This document shows positions 1 through 6,971 of a stretch of 16,724 nt of DNA, in pieces. The stretch is from an uncultured Odoribacter sp. (lineage in GTDB: Bacteria > Bacteroidota > Bacteroidia > Bacteroidales > Marinifilaceae). Location: assembly GCA_905204385.1 (NCBI GenBank), contig CAJKZL010000013.1, positions 1 to 16,724 on the forward strand, given 5' to 3'. A model generated the notes under the pieces. It saw only the letters and a program-made list of their open reading frames with translations. It did no database searches and was not told where the DNA came from. Every line of letters starts with the position of its first letter. The stretch's first letter is position 1. A program made the position numbers and the translations under genes.

Positions 1-86
1 ATAAGAAAAATTTCTTCATAAAATAATATTTACATTCACAAGCGATTGTTTTAGGATCCATTAAACAATCTTTACAATTAAAGCCA

Positions 87-94
87 CAAAAGTA
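87..94 (-). promoter_or_regulatory. Candidate leftward Bacteroidetes -7 box
   Basis: On the minus strand this reads TACTTTTG, a full match to the Bacteroidetes sigma-ABfr -7 consensus TAnnTTTG. No TTTG-like -33 element is visible at the usual distance. If real, it drives a gene that begins left of the window, and the inverted repeat at 44-70 would lie in its 5' leader. Confidence 0.3.
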
Positions 95-203
95 TATACT
101 TTAGGGAAGGCTTGTTTCTACTTTACGGTATGCAACCCGCACAATGTTGCAAACCCGCGACGGAAATACATATAGTAAGGAAAAATTTAACATTTCCAGA
201 AGC

Positions 204-256
204 ATAAATTTAAGGGCACTTCCGAAAGAGGACTGCAGCCAAATGCTTAAATTTAT
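204..256. repeat. 11-bp inverted repeat upstream of the S4-domain gene
   Basis: ATAAATTTAAG at 204-214 is perfectly complementary to CTTAAATTTAT at 246-256. The 31-nt loop is GC-richer than its surroundings and could add a GGC/GCC pairing (215-217 with 238-240). It ends 56 nt before the S4 start codon, so it may be a 5'-leader structure. There is no T tract, so it does not look like an intrinsic terminator. I do not recognise a known RNA family in it. Confidence 0.4.
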
Positions 257-312
257 CCCATCTTATCGTTTATGACAAACGAATATTTTTCACTGAAACA
301 AAATGTTACAGT

Positions 313-519
313 ATGCTGGAATTTGAACTGACAGAAGAGTATATAGAACTCATCAAACTACTGAAGGTATTGCAAATAGCAGAAAGCGGAGCCATGGCCA
401 AAGCTTTGGTCGAAGCGGGTGAAGTGCGCCGCAACGGAGAAATCGAAACCCGCAAGCGGGCGAAAATCAGAAGAGGAGAAACCATCGAAGTTTTGGGAGA
501 AACCATTATTACCCGTTAA
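313..519 (+). CDS. Small S4-domain RNA-binding protein (YbcJ/YaaA-like)
   Basis: This 68-residue protein is essentially one S4 domain, the small alpha-L RNA-binding fold of ribosomal protein S4, pseudouridine synthases and heat-shock protein Hsp15. The signature runs from the SGAMAKALVEAGEV segment (about residues 25-38, compare the GGMAK motif of B. subtilis YaaA/RlbA) through an RNG turn to a basic RKRAKIRRG stretch (residues 47-55). The length matches E. coli YbcJ and B. subtilis YaaA, about 70 residues. Such proteins are thought to bind structured RNA, often rRNA, but the target here is unknown. The ATG at 313 is the only sensible start. The gene is convergent with the oxidoreductase and the two 3' ends overlap by 11 nt, so there is no room for a terminator between them. 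Confidence 0.85.
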   Translation: MLEFELTEEYIELIKLLKVLQIAESGAMAKALVEAGEVRRNGEIETRKRAKIRRGETIEVLGETIITR

Positions 520-1729
520 TAAGGGCTTTCTTTCTTTTTTTCTCGATCTCAAAAGCGATCCGATGACTTTCGAGGGACGATTCGATATGGGGCAGCAACC
601 GATCGCCCTGCCGGGTTTCCACCGCCCGGATAAAATCGCGTACGATTTCCTGGTCGGCACCGCCGTGGTAATTACACTCTCCCGAATAAGCCGAAAAATC
701 ATACGCCTCGTCCGGCCACGCAGGATGGAAATGGCGTACGGTCAACGATTGCTCGTCCCCGAAAGCTTCACCCCGGCTGAACATGAAATGGGTCCTCCTT
801 CCGGATTCCCGGGTAAAGGCATCCATGGAAAAATTGATCGTCACTGCATCTTCCATCAACATGGAGACCACCTGATGGTCGACCACATCGTTGTCGCAAT
901 GATATACGCAACGCCCATAAGGCCCCGTCTGCAATTCTTTCAGAATGATCGCATCCGAATCGCAACCGTCGGGCATATCGAAATGCCGGAGCCATCGTTT
1001 CCGGCGATAATAAAGTTCCAAAGCCGAATAAGGACATTCTTTCTCGACGCGACAACCGTCGATACACCTCATGCTACTCCCGGAAGGAGCATTTTCACTG
1101 CGAAACCATTTTAAAGTCCCATAAGAATCCACTGCCAGGCACTTCTTTCCGGTCAACCATACCAATAAGTCTAAATCATGACATGCCTTGGACAAAATCA
1201 TGGGATTGGTTTCACTTTCCTTCCGCCACAATCCGCGGACAAAAGCATGGGTCATCCGTTCGATTCCCACCGCTTCCACATGATTGACGCTAATCAGTTC
1301 TCCCAGTTGCCGACTGTCTACAATCTCGCGGAATTTTTTAAAATAAGGATGATAACGCAGGACATGGCACGCCCCGACAATGCATTCTTTGCTCCGGGCT
1401 TTATCGACAATAGCCGTACATTCCTCCCAGGTCTGAGCAATGGGTTTCTCCAGTAAAACGTCATACCCCTGTTCGAGAGCCCTCATCGTCGGCTCATAAT
1501 GCATATGATCAGGCGTGCAGATAAAAACAGCATCGGCCGCTTTAGGCTTCGATAAGAAATCCTCCCAGGAAGAGAAACAGTTTTCCTCCGTTACCCCGCA
1601 ACGGGCTGCCAAATGTTCGCGGCGCACCCGGTTAGGTTCCACAACAGCAACCACCTGCATTTCCTGAGGATGCAATTCCGCATAAGCATTCATCCGGTTA
1701 CCGGCACCGATAGCAACAACTGTAATCAT
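509..1729 (-). CDS. Gfo/Idh/MocA family NAD(P)-dependent oxidoreductase
   Basis: A 406-residue cytosolic oxidoreductase of the glucose-fructose oxidoreductase/inositol dehydrogenase family. The N-terminal Rossmann motif is GAGNR (residues 8-12). EKP at 94-96 is the family signature. A conserved HDLD at 184-187 sits in the C-terminal substrate domain and probably carries the catalytic His/Asp. An unusual feature is a cysteine-rich insert after the catalytic helix: Cys222, 226 and 232 (CX3CX5CP), then Cys274 and 278 (CX3C), which may bind a metal. Substrate unknown, probably a sugar or polyol derivative. I prefer the ATG at 1729, 2 nt after the upstream stop; an in-frame TTG at 1735 would instead overlap that stop. 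It forms a two-gene operon with the SRPBCC protein. Confidence 0.88.
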   Translation of the reverse strand: MITVVAIGAGNRMNAYAELHPQEMQVVAVVEPNRVRREHLAARCGVTEENCFSSWEDFLSKPKAADAVFICTPDHMHYEPTMRALEQGYDVLLEKPIAQTWEECTAIVDKARSKECIVGACHVLRYHPYFKKFREIVDSRQLGELISVNHVEAVGIERMTHAFVRGLWRKESETNPMILSKACHDLDLLVWLTGKKCLAVDSYGTLKWFRSENAPSGSSMRCIDGCRVEKECPYSALELYYRRKRWLRHFDMPDGCDSDAIILKELQTGPYGRCVYHCDNDVVDHQVVSMLMEDAVTINFSMDAFTRESGRRTHFMFSRGEAFGDEQSLTVRHFHPAWPDEAYDFSAYSGECNYHGGADQEIVRDFIRAVETRQGDRLLPHIESSLESHRIAFEIEKKRKKALING

Positions 1730-1731
1730 AT

Positions 1732-2115
1732 TCAATACATTTCCAGCATTCCTTTAATCGCTCCCAGATAGTATTCACGCCAGCCTTCAGCAATCTCTTC
1801 ATATACCTCGTCCGGGATATGAGTATGCGACAATTCCACACAAGTGGCAGCACCTTGTTTTTTCATTGTAATCCGCACCACCGACTGTTCCTCCTGTTCG
1901 CCAAAAAACCATTCCTGTACCAGGCGTTTGTTCGGCACCACTTCCAGATTTACACCCGTGATATCCCCTTCCCACAGAGAAAATACATATCCGGCTTCAG
2001 GCTTCATATCGGCGGGATATCCACTCCAGAGTTCAATCTGAAAGGCATTGGTCAGAGCGGAAAAAACTTCTTCCGGATCAGCCAGGATATCCAGTGTGTA
2101 TTGAAAATCTTTCAT
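1732..2115 (-). CDS. SRPBCC/AHSA1-like (START-fold) protein
   Basis: A 127-residue small protein of the Aha1-C-terminal/activator of Hsp90 ATPase homologue 1-like family, a hydrophobic-pocket fold. Typical features are the opening strand DFQYTLDI, the helix with PEEVFSALT (about residues 11-19), the central GYVFSLWEGDI strand pair, LVQEW, and a C-terminal helix ending in WREYYLGAIKGMLEMY. The frame is open back to an ATG at 2193, but homology-like sequence begins only at the ATG at 2115, so I take that start. There is no Shine-Dalgarno sequence. It ends 2 nt before the oxidoreductase ATG, which suggests translational coupling. Ligand and exact role are unknown. Confidence 0.8.
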   Translation of the reverse strand: MKDFQYTLDILADPEEVFSALTNAFQIELWSGYPADMKPEAGYVFSLWEGDITGVNLEVVPNKRLVQEWFFGEQEEQSVVRITMKKQGAATCVELSHTHIPDEVYEEIAEGWREYYLGAIKGMLEMY

Positions 2116-2261
2116 ATCAAAACAATTTTGAAGGAGGCTAAGATAATACAAAATGTCCGAAACATCAAGAGCATAACTCTCCCTTCCTCTCATCCGTCCT
2201 TCTTATCACACTCTCTGAAAAACAAGAGATTTTTTACATCCTCCTGCTCGCATGGAAAATC

Positions 2262-3434
2262 CTAAGCTGAAAACAACATACGTACAGCCACAGAAACATC
2301 GTTTTTCTCCAAAGCCGATTCGTGAATATAATTCAAGAATTTCAATACCCGGAAAGCATTGAAATAATCAAAAAAGCGCCGTTTGAATTGATACAGAGAA
2401 GCACAATTGGCATTTATTTCGGCAATTTTCTCTCCGGCCTGACCTTCGTTCAAAAAATCCCGGAGAGGAAATTCTTGTCGGCAGAGGTAAGCATTTACCT
2501 GATCGGCAGAGGTTTTATATAAAACATCGATTCCTTGCAAAAAAGATTTAAGCATCCGGAAAGCTTCGAAGTTATAAACGGGAAAACGACCGCCGTCAGC
2601 GACTATTTGCCGGAGTGACCGCCCGGTTCCGAAAGGAGTCCGCTCGGAGAAACGGGCTGAAGGATAAACGGTAGTCGTTCCCAAAGTCTGATAACGTCCG
2701 GTAGCGATCAGCTTTTGCAAAAAATAAAAATCTTCGCCGGCCTGCCGCTTATTCATGCCTCCCTGCGCTACGTAATCGGAAGCCCTCACGGCAAAAGCCG
2801 AACCGATACAATGATAAGCATGAGGATGACCGGCAAACGCCAATCCTCTTCGATAATACCTAAGGTAAAGTTCGTATTTGATCATCGCTTCTTCCACCTC
2901 CTTACGTTCACCTTCCCAACGATGGGCATAAGCAATGGAAACTCCGGCCAGAGGCTTGGAGCGAAAAATCCGGATCACCTCATCGGTGTAATCCGCATCC
3001 ACCCAGGTATCTGCATCCAGGGAAAGTATGGAATGGCCGGGCTTTCCATGAGTATAGAAGAAAAAAGCCGCCCGATCCATAGCTATTTTACGGGCCAGCC
3101 CCACTCCTGCATAGCGGGCCGGCAAATCGTAAGCCCTGACTACCCGGCATTCGATGCGGGGATTCACCCATTCTTTTCCTATATAATCCTCTATTTCATC
3201 GGCCAGACGGCAGTTGTTCCCCTTAATCTCTTCGGGACAATTTTCAGCGTGATTGACCAGAATCACAACGCCCACATTCCCTTGCTTGCAAGTACCTCGG
3301 GCCAAAGAATCCAATGTTCCGAAAATATCCCGGTCGTCCAATACCGGGATGATGACAATGGCTTCCGGATCATTGTCGAACTTCAAAGGCTCATTTATCG
3401 GATTACGGTCGAAATACCGCTCAAAAACTTTCAT
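2262..3434 (-). CDS. Soluble family 2 glycosyltransferase
   Basis: A 390-residue GT-A fold glycosyltransferase. It opens with AIVIIPVLDD (residues 25-34), the nucleotide-binding strand of GT2 enzymes. DADT at 140-143 is the metal-binding DxD-type motif, and GEDF at 233-236 is the ED motif that usually holds the catalytic base. No transmembrane segment or signal peptide is visible, so it is probably cytosolic or only peripherally attached to the membrane, and donor and acceptor cannot be inferred. It stands alone: a terminator (3501-3527) separates it from the ompH-like gene upstream, and 146 nt separate it from the SRPBCC gene downstream. The ATG at 3434 is immediately followed by a plausible N-terminus. 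Confidence 0.82.
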   Translation of the reverse strand: MKVFERYFDRNPINEPLKFDNDPEAIVIIPVLDDRDIFGTLDSLARGTCKQGNVGVVILVNHAENCPEEIKGNNCRLADEIEDYIGKEWVNPRIECRVVRAYDLPARYAGVGLARKIAMDRAAFFFYTHGKPGHSILSLDADTWVDADYTDEVIRIFRSKPLAGVSIAYAHRWEGERKEVEEAMIKYELYLRYYRRGLAFAGHPHAYHCIGSAFAVRASDYVAQGGMNKRQAGEDFYFLQKLIATGRYQTLGTTTVYPSARFSERTPFGTGRSLRQIVADGGRFPVYNFEAFRMLKSFLQGIDVLYKTSADQVNAYLCRQEFPLRDFLNEGQAGEKIAEINANCASLYQFKRRFFDYFNAFRVLKFLNYIHESALEKNDVSVAVRMLFSA

Positions 3435-3500
3435 GGACTCAGCAGCAAAACATTGGACACCCTTTGCCCCGCTCCGGAAATGTCCCGGCCGGTTAAATTA

Positions 3501-3527
3501 AAAAAGGCTGAATAACTCAGCCTTTTT
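3501..3527 (-). terminator. Intrinsic terminator of the OmpH-like gene
   Basis: A perfect 11-bp stem (AAAAAGGCTGA with TCAGCCTTTTT) around a 5-nt loop. Read on the minus strand it ends in a T-rich tract and sits 20 nt after the OmpH-like stop codon. The stem is nearly symmetric, so it could work on either strand, but there is no + strand gene to end here. Confidence 0.85.
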
Positions 3528-3547
3528 CCGTTCGTTCGATGGGAAAA

Positions 3548-4156
3548 TTACTTCCCGCTATTGTTTTTATACTCTTCATTCAGCAGCCGCACGACATCGT
3601 TCGTGATGTCGAAGCCATTCTCTGCATATAAAACGGTACTCCCTAATTGCGTACTCAATACGATATCGAAATTGTTATCCTTATTATATTCTTTCAGGAA
3701 AGAAGTGATTTTATTAAATAGCTGACGATTCAAATCATTCTGTTCCCGGGCCGTTTTGTCGATCATATCCTGTTGCAATTTTCTCAGATTTTCCTGTTTC
3801 ACCAACAACTGATCACGGGCGTCGATGGCGCGAGCTTCGGAAAGGAAACCGTTATTTTGCAATTTACGCTGAAATTCATTGGCTTCCTGATCCAGAGATT
3901 TAGCCTTCACATTCAATTCCGTTCTTCTTTCTTCCTGTTTTTTCAAAAATGCCTCGTTCAATTCTATAGCAAGCAGGTAATTATTCATCAATGTATCGGT
4001 ATTGATGTACACAATTCTCGTTCCTCCGGTACTTGTCATTCCGTTAGTTCCGGCAGGGGCGGCTCCAGTATTTTTATCGGGAGTGCAACTGCTTAAAGAA
4101 AGGACACTTACAGCGATGACTAACACCACATTTAAAACGATAGAATGATTCTTCAT
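3548..4156 (-). CDS. OmpH/Skp-like periplasmic chaperone, predicted lipoprotein
   Basis: 202 residues. The N-terminus has a hydrophobic signal ending in a lipobox LSSC with the lipidated Cys at 24, so it is predicted to be a lipoprotein. The mature part starts with IVYINTDTLMNNY, the strand and helix opening typical of OmpH/Skp. A long charged coiled coil (about residues 65-145) follows, then the closing strands NFDIVLST and VLYAENGFDITNDVV. Skp-like proteins are periplasmic trimers that hold unfolded outer-membrane proteins through coiled-coil tentacles; membrane anchoring is a departure from the classic soluble Skp. The gene appears monocistronic: its own terminator follows, and a TATCTTTG -7 box lies 63-70 nt upstream of the start. 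Confidence 0.87.
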   Translation of the reverse strand: MKNHSIVLNVVLVIAVSVLSLSSCTPDKNTGAAPAGTNGMTSTGGTRIVYINTDTLMNNYLLAIELNEAFLKKQEERRTELNVKAKSLDQEANEFQRKLQNNGFLSEARAIDARDQLLVKQENLRKLQQDMIDKTAREQNDLNRQLFNKITSFLKEYNKDNNFDIVLSTQLGSTVLYAENGFDITNDVVRLLNEEYKNNSGK

Positions 4157-4218
4157 AAATTTTACAACTTCGTTAATAATAAAATGAACGCCTTACGCTT
4201 AACATCATAATTTTATTG

Positions 4219-4226
4219 CAAAGATA
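4219..4226 (-). promoter_or_regulatory. Candidate -7 box of the OmpH-like gene
   Basis: Minus-strand TATCTTTG matches TAnnTTTG exactly. It would start transcription near 4212 and give a 5' leader of about 55 nt before the ATG at 4156. No good -33 TTTG is seen. Confidence 0.5.
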
Positions 4227-4239
4227 TATTTCTCTTCAC

Positions 4240-4914
4240 TTAATTGTCCTGGTTTTTCTTTTTTTCTAGATAATAAAGCTTCTTTAACAGATCTATTTCC
4301 CCCGGATTCAGCCATTCTTTTTTTTCCCTCACCCTTTTCTGAGCCCTCAACCAGCGGTAAGCATCCAAAGATTCCGTACCGACTCCCAGACGCACATCCA
4401 CATGCCCTTTCATTTCCACGCTTCGGGCATATTCGTTGATGACCATTTTCTGATTCATATCGGCATCCATCTCCCGGGTAGGCGAATAGGCTTGCTTCAA
4501 TATTCCGTTCATATTATTCCGGGCATTGATCAAATTCTGACGGCGGGCCGATCCCCAACGCCGGACAATTACCGCTTCGGACAACAGGAGAGTATCCGGC
4601 GACATAAAAATACCGGCCATATATTCATTTTCGCGTAAAGTGTCCGGAACGATCACTCTGCACGGCTTATACCCGACATAGGTAAAAAGAATGGTATCCC
4701 CCCGGGCGGTGCGGATCCGGAAACAGCCTTCATCATCCGACAAAACGCCTTGCAGCTTACCATAGCGGCAAGTCACATTGATCAAAGGCTGAGAAGTTTC
4801 CGCATCGAGAACGATACCGGAGAAAACGAGACTGTCCGGCCTGGCCAGGACTTGTCCGTAAAGCCCCGGTAAACTCCATAACAGCAGGAGAATGATAAAA
4901 TTAATTTTTACCAT
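4240..4914 (-). CDS. Exported carboxypeptidase-regulatory-like domain protein
   Basis: About 224 residues. An N-terminal signal peptide (basic start, hydrophobic LLLLWSLPGLYG core, probable cleavage near residue 20) is followed by a CarboxypepD_reg-like beta-sandwich: FSGIVLDAETSQPL, then GVLSDDEGCFRI and DTILFTYVGYKP (about residues 30-85). That is the same module found at the N-terminus of SusC-type TonB-dependent transporters. The C-terminal 120 residues are charged and unrecognised. It is the last gene of the glycosyltransferase-sigma factor cassette and overlaps the sigma-factor stop by 14 nt from the ATG at 4914, or 20 nt from an alternative ATG at 4920. A role as envelope partner of the sigma factor is inference only. 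Confidence 0.75.
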   Translation of the reverse strand: MVKINFIILLLLWSLPGLYGQVLARPDSLVFSGIVLDAETSQPLINVTCRYGKLQGVLSDDEGCFRIRTARGDTILFTYVGYKPCRVIVPDTLRENEYMAGIFMSPDTLLLSEAVIVRRWGSARRQNLINARNNMNGILKQAYSPTREMDADMNQKMVINEYARSVEMKGHVDVRLGVGTESLDAYRWLRAQKRVREKKEWLNPGEIDLLKKLYYLEKKKNQDN

Positions 4915-5521
4915 TCTCATTAGCTATTTCAGTATGTTGCAAAATATTTAAAAGCAGTTCGCGGGCCCGGAACAATTGTGCTTTTACCGTGCCCAAAGGG
5001 ATGGATAAGGTATCCGCTATTTCTTCATAAGAAAATTCATCGAAATACCGCAATTCGATCAACCGACGATATCTGCCTTTCAGTAAGGCGACTTTTTCAC
5101 GCATAAAAGCGGCACGTTGCTGACGGATAGCCTCCTCATCGGGAGTGCGTACATCTGCCGGGATGCTATTGATGTATCCCCGGTCATCCGGATTTATATC
5201 GTCCACATCCAAAGAAACGGTCTGGGCTTTCTTCTTCCGGATAAAGTCAATCGTATTATTGGAAGCAATCTTAAACAGCCAGGTGCTGAAGGCAAATTGA
5301 GGAGAATAATAATTCAGACTGGTAAAAGCTTTTTCGAAGGCTTCAAACATCAAATCCTCTGCATCCGTCCTGTTATTCACCATTTTCAGTATCATAAAAT
5401 ATACCGAATCCTTATACCTTTTAAAAAGTTCCCCATAGGCTTTTTCATCCCCGGCAATCGCATTACGAACTATTTTATAGTCGTATAAAGCCTTTTCTGA
5501 CAAGTTGTTAGTTATCTCCAT
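4901..5521 (-). CDS. ECF-type RNA polymerase sigma factor
   Basis: 206 residues with the two domains of an ECF sigma factor. Region 2 spans about residues 27-98 (AYGELFKRYKDSVYFM, then the DAEDL motif and FSTWLFKIASNNTIDFIRKK). Region 4 spans about 142-195 (RRLIELRYFDEFSYEEIADTL, then the helix-turn-helix SIPLGTVKAQLFRARELL). A linker of about 40 residues with many acidic and proline residues joins them. It would direct RNA polymerase to an unknown set of promoters. The start ATG at 5521 lies inside the 3' end of the glycosyltransferase gene (10-nt overlap), and the stop overlaps the next gene, so all three are probably translated from one mRNA. No recognisable anti-sigma factor is adjacent. 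Confidence 0.93.
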   Translation of the reverse strand: MEITNNLSEKALYDYKIVRNAIAGDEKAYGELFKRYKDSVYFMILKMVNNRTDAEDLMFEAFEKAFTSLNYYSPQFAFSTWLFKIASNNTIDFIRKKKAQTVSLDVDDINPDDRGYINSIPADVRTPDEEAIRQQRAAFMREKVALLKGRYRRLIELRYFDEFSYEEIADTLSIPLGTVKAQLFRARELLLNILQHTEIANENGKN

Positions 5522-6642
5522 TTCTTACTACTAAATATTGAATACATACAATAATACCATTTGTAGATAAATCCAAATGCGTTTACAGTCAACGAAGTTA
5601 TGAATAATTTCCTTTGCCCCAGATGCTTTAAACAAGTATTTATTACAATTAAATCCATTAAAAATGTTAAGATTGTAAGAATAGCCGCATACTTCCATAA
5701 TATTGTCGATATTATGAAATAAAAAGCTAAAAGATAAAGCCCCCCTTCTACGATAAAACCGACATTGCTCCATAATCTCGCTTTCCAGGGCCATCCTCTC
5801 TTATCGGCATAGTGATAAGAGCAATCATCCTTCCAGGCTTTCCGGCTTTCGTCTCCAATCCGTATCCTGGCGTCCTTCTGTTTCACTACGCGTACCTCTC
5901 CTTTCAGCGACAATACCTTTACCATTTGAGAGTCGAAACCGATATATTCCTGAGTATTACCAGTAAAACCTCTTTTTTCCAAATAATATTTTTTCCGGTA
6001 CCCCATATTATAACCATTACCGGACACATACATCCTGCAACGTACCAACAACAGCGTCTTCCAAAACCAAAGAAAACGGAAATACCGCCTGATGCCCAGA
6101 ATATTTTTCTCCACCGGATCAGTGGCATACCCGATCACCACTGCCGTACGATCGTCGAAAGCCGACTGCATCTCCCTCACCCAGTGTTTGCTCTCGGGCT
6201 GGCACTTGATGTCGGTAAATAATAAAATATCGTTCCGCGCAGCCAGGATACCTATATTAATAGCAAGCTTTTTAGTACTCCGGAATTTGGTGTCCGGAAA
6301 AATCCGGGTAGTCTTTAAATGAGCATATTGCTTTTGCAGATCCGATAAGACCTCCTGCGTATCGTCCTCCGAACACTCGTCCACCACTATCACTTCGTAA
6401 TCAGGATAATCCTGATTCAAAAAGGCTTCCAGATTTTGTTTCAGCAGTTCCCCTTTATTGGCACAGGTCAGGATAACCGATACTCCTTCTTCCCGGCTCT
6501 TAGAGGTGAAAGTCTTCTTCGACCATACGACCGAACCTCTGTACAACAAAAGGATGATATGACAAAGAAATAAAAAAACGAGTAAAATCACCAAATACGG
6601 ATCACTACCCGAACTTTCCCAATACTCCACAAAACTATTCAT
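5512..6642 (-). CDS. Membrane-bound family 2 glycosyltransferase
   Basis: About 376 residues from the ATG at 6642; in-frame ATGs at 6648 and 6696 are alternatives. An N-terminal membrane helix (YLVILLVFLFLCHIILLLY, about residues 16-34) leads into a GT-A domain with GVSVILTCANKGE (53-65), VVDECSEDDT (86-95) and TDIKC (143-147, the DxD-type position). Two further hydrophobic segments lie near the C-terminus, and the protein ends in a basic tail. This layout fits an inner-membrane glycosyltransferase that transfers sugars to a lipid carrier or envelope glycan; substrates cannot be inferred. It is the first gene of the cassette with the ECF sigma factor, whose start it overlaps by 10 nt. Confidence 0.82.
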   Translation of the reverse strand: MNSFVEYWESSGSDPYLVILLVFLFLCHIILLLYRGSVVWSKKTFTSKSREEGVSVILTCANKGELLKQNLEAFLNQDYPDYEVIVVDECSEDDTQEVLSDLQKQYAHLKTTRIFPDTKFRSTKKLAINIGILAARNDILLFTDIKCQPESKHWVREMQSAFDDRTAVVIGYATDPVEKNILGIRRYFRFLWFWKTLLLVRCRMYVSGNGYNMGYRKKYYLEKRGFTGNTQEYIGFDSQMVKVLSLKGEVRVVKQKDARIRIGDESRKAWKDDCSYHYADKRGWPWKARLWSNVGFIVEGGLYLLAFYFIISTILWKYAAILTILTFLMDLIVINTCLKHLGQRKLFITSLTVNAFGFIYKWYYCMYSIFSSKKWR

Positions 6643-6740
6643 GACCATAATAAAACTTTGAGGCGACTTTGTCCGTGAGCAAAATAAAAAATTCATTCCT
6701 TTAGCCCGGACGGAACAAAATCACATCAGTACATTTATTC

Positions 6741-6801
6741 TATACTAATGTTTACATTTGCTAACTTTAACTATTGCTCAGTAAATGCGAACGTTAGTAT
6801 A
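6741..6801. repeat. Imperfect 22-nt inverted repeat in a divergent promoter region
   Basis: 6741-6762 and the reverse complement of 6780-6801 agree at 18 of 22 positions, separated by 17 nt. The outer 12 nt (TATACTAATGTT against TATACTAACGTT) differ at one base. The repeat lies in the 275-329 nt spacer between the divergent glycosyltransferase and phosphofructokinase genes. It could be an operator or a leader hairpin. The left arm also contains TACATTTG (6753-6760), a + strand -7-like box, although this would leave a 5' leader of about 200 nt for the kinase. Confidence 0.4.
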
Positions 6802-6842
6802 TCCTTCACTCTCCTTTTCAAAGCGTTTTTCAAAAAAACGTA

Positions 6843-6850
6843 CAAATATA
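6843..6850 (-). promoter_or_regulatory. Candidate -7 box of the glycosyltransferase-sigma operon
   Basis: Minus-strand TATATTTG matches TAnnTTTG. A transcript from about 6836 would pass through the inverted repeat at 6741-6801 before reaching the start at 6642, giving a leader near 190 nt. No clear -33 element is seen. Confidence 0.35.
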
Positions 6851-6971
6851 GTCACTTATCGATGATTTTTTTTGCATTTCAGAATATATTTTCCCACTTT
6901 TGAAATGTGTCCGGCAGAACAGGGATACTCTTAAAAATAGAATCATTAACTAACATTAATTTTAAAACACT

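Larger units (their letters stand above)
1..312. other. Gene-free left edge with inverted repeats
   Basis: No convincing coding region is seen in this AT-rich stretch. It holds a leftward -7 box (87-94), an 8-bp inverted repeat around GGATCC (44-51 with 63-70), a 6-bp repeat TGCAAC/GTTGCA (131-136 with 146-151), and an 11-bp hairpin (204-256) listed separately. It probably contains the promoter of a minus-strand gene left of the window and the upstream region of the S4-domain gene at 313. Confidence 0.5.

Noticed and set aside
419..1114. 231-residue + strand ORF opposite the oxidoreductase
   Set aside because: It lies antisense within a clear Gfo/Idh/MocA gene, shows no domain, and has the unusual composition of an antisense shadow frame.
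2715..3515. 266-residue + strand ORF opposite the glycosyltransferase
   Set aside because: It is antisense to a gene with intact GT2 motifs and runs across the terminator at 3501-3527. No recognisable protein features.
6749..6761. TGTTTACATTTGC also found inverted at 11834-11846
   Set aside because: A few shared 13-mers are expected by chance in a window of this size, more so in AT-rich spacers, and no wider similarity surrounds it.
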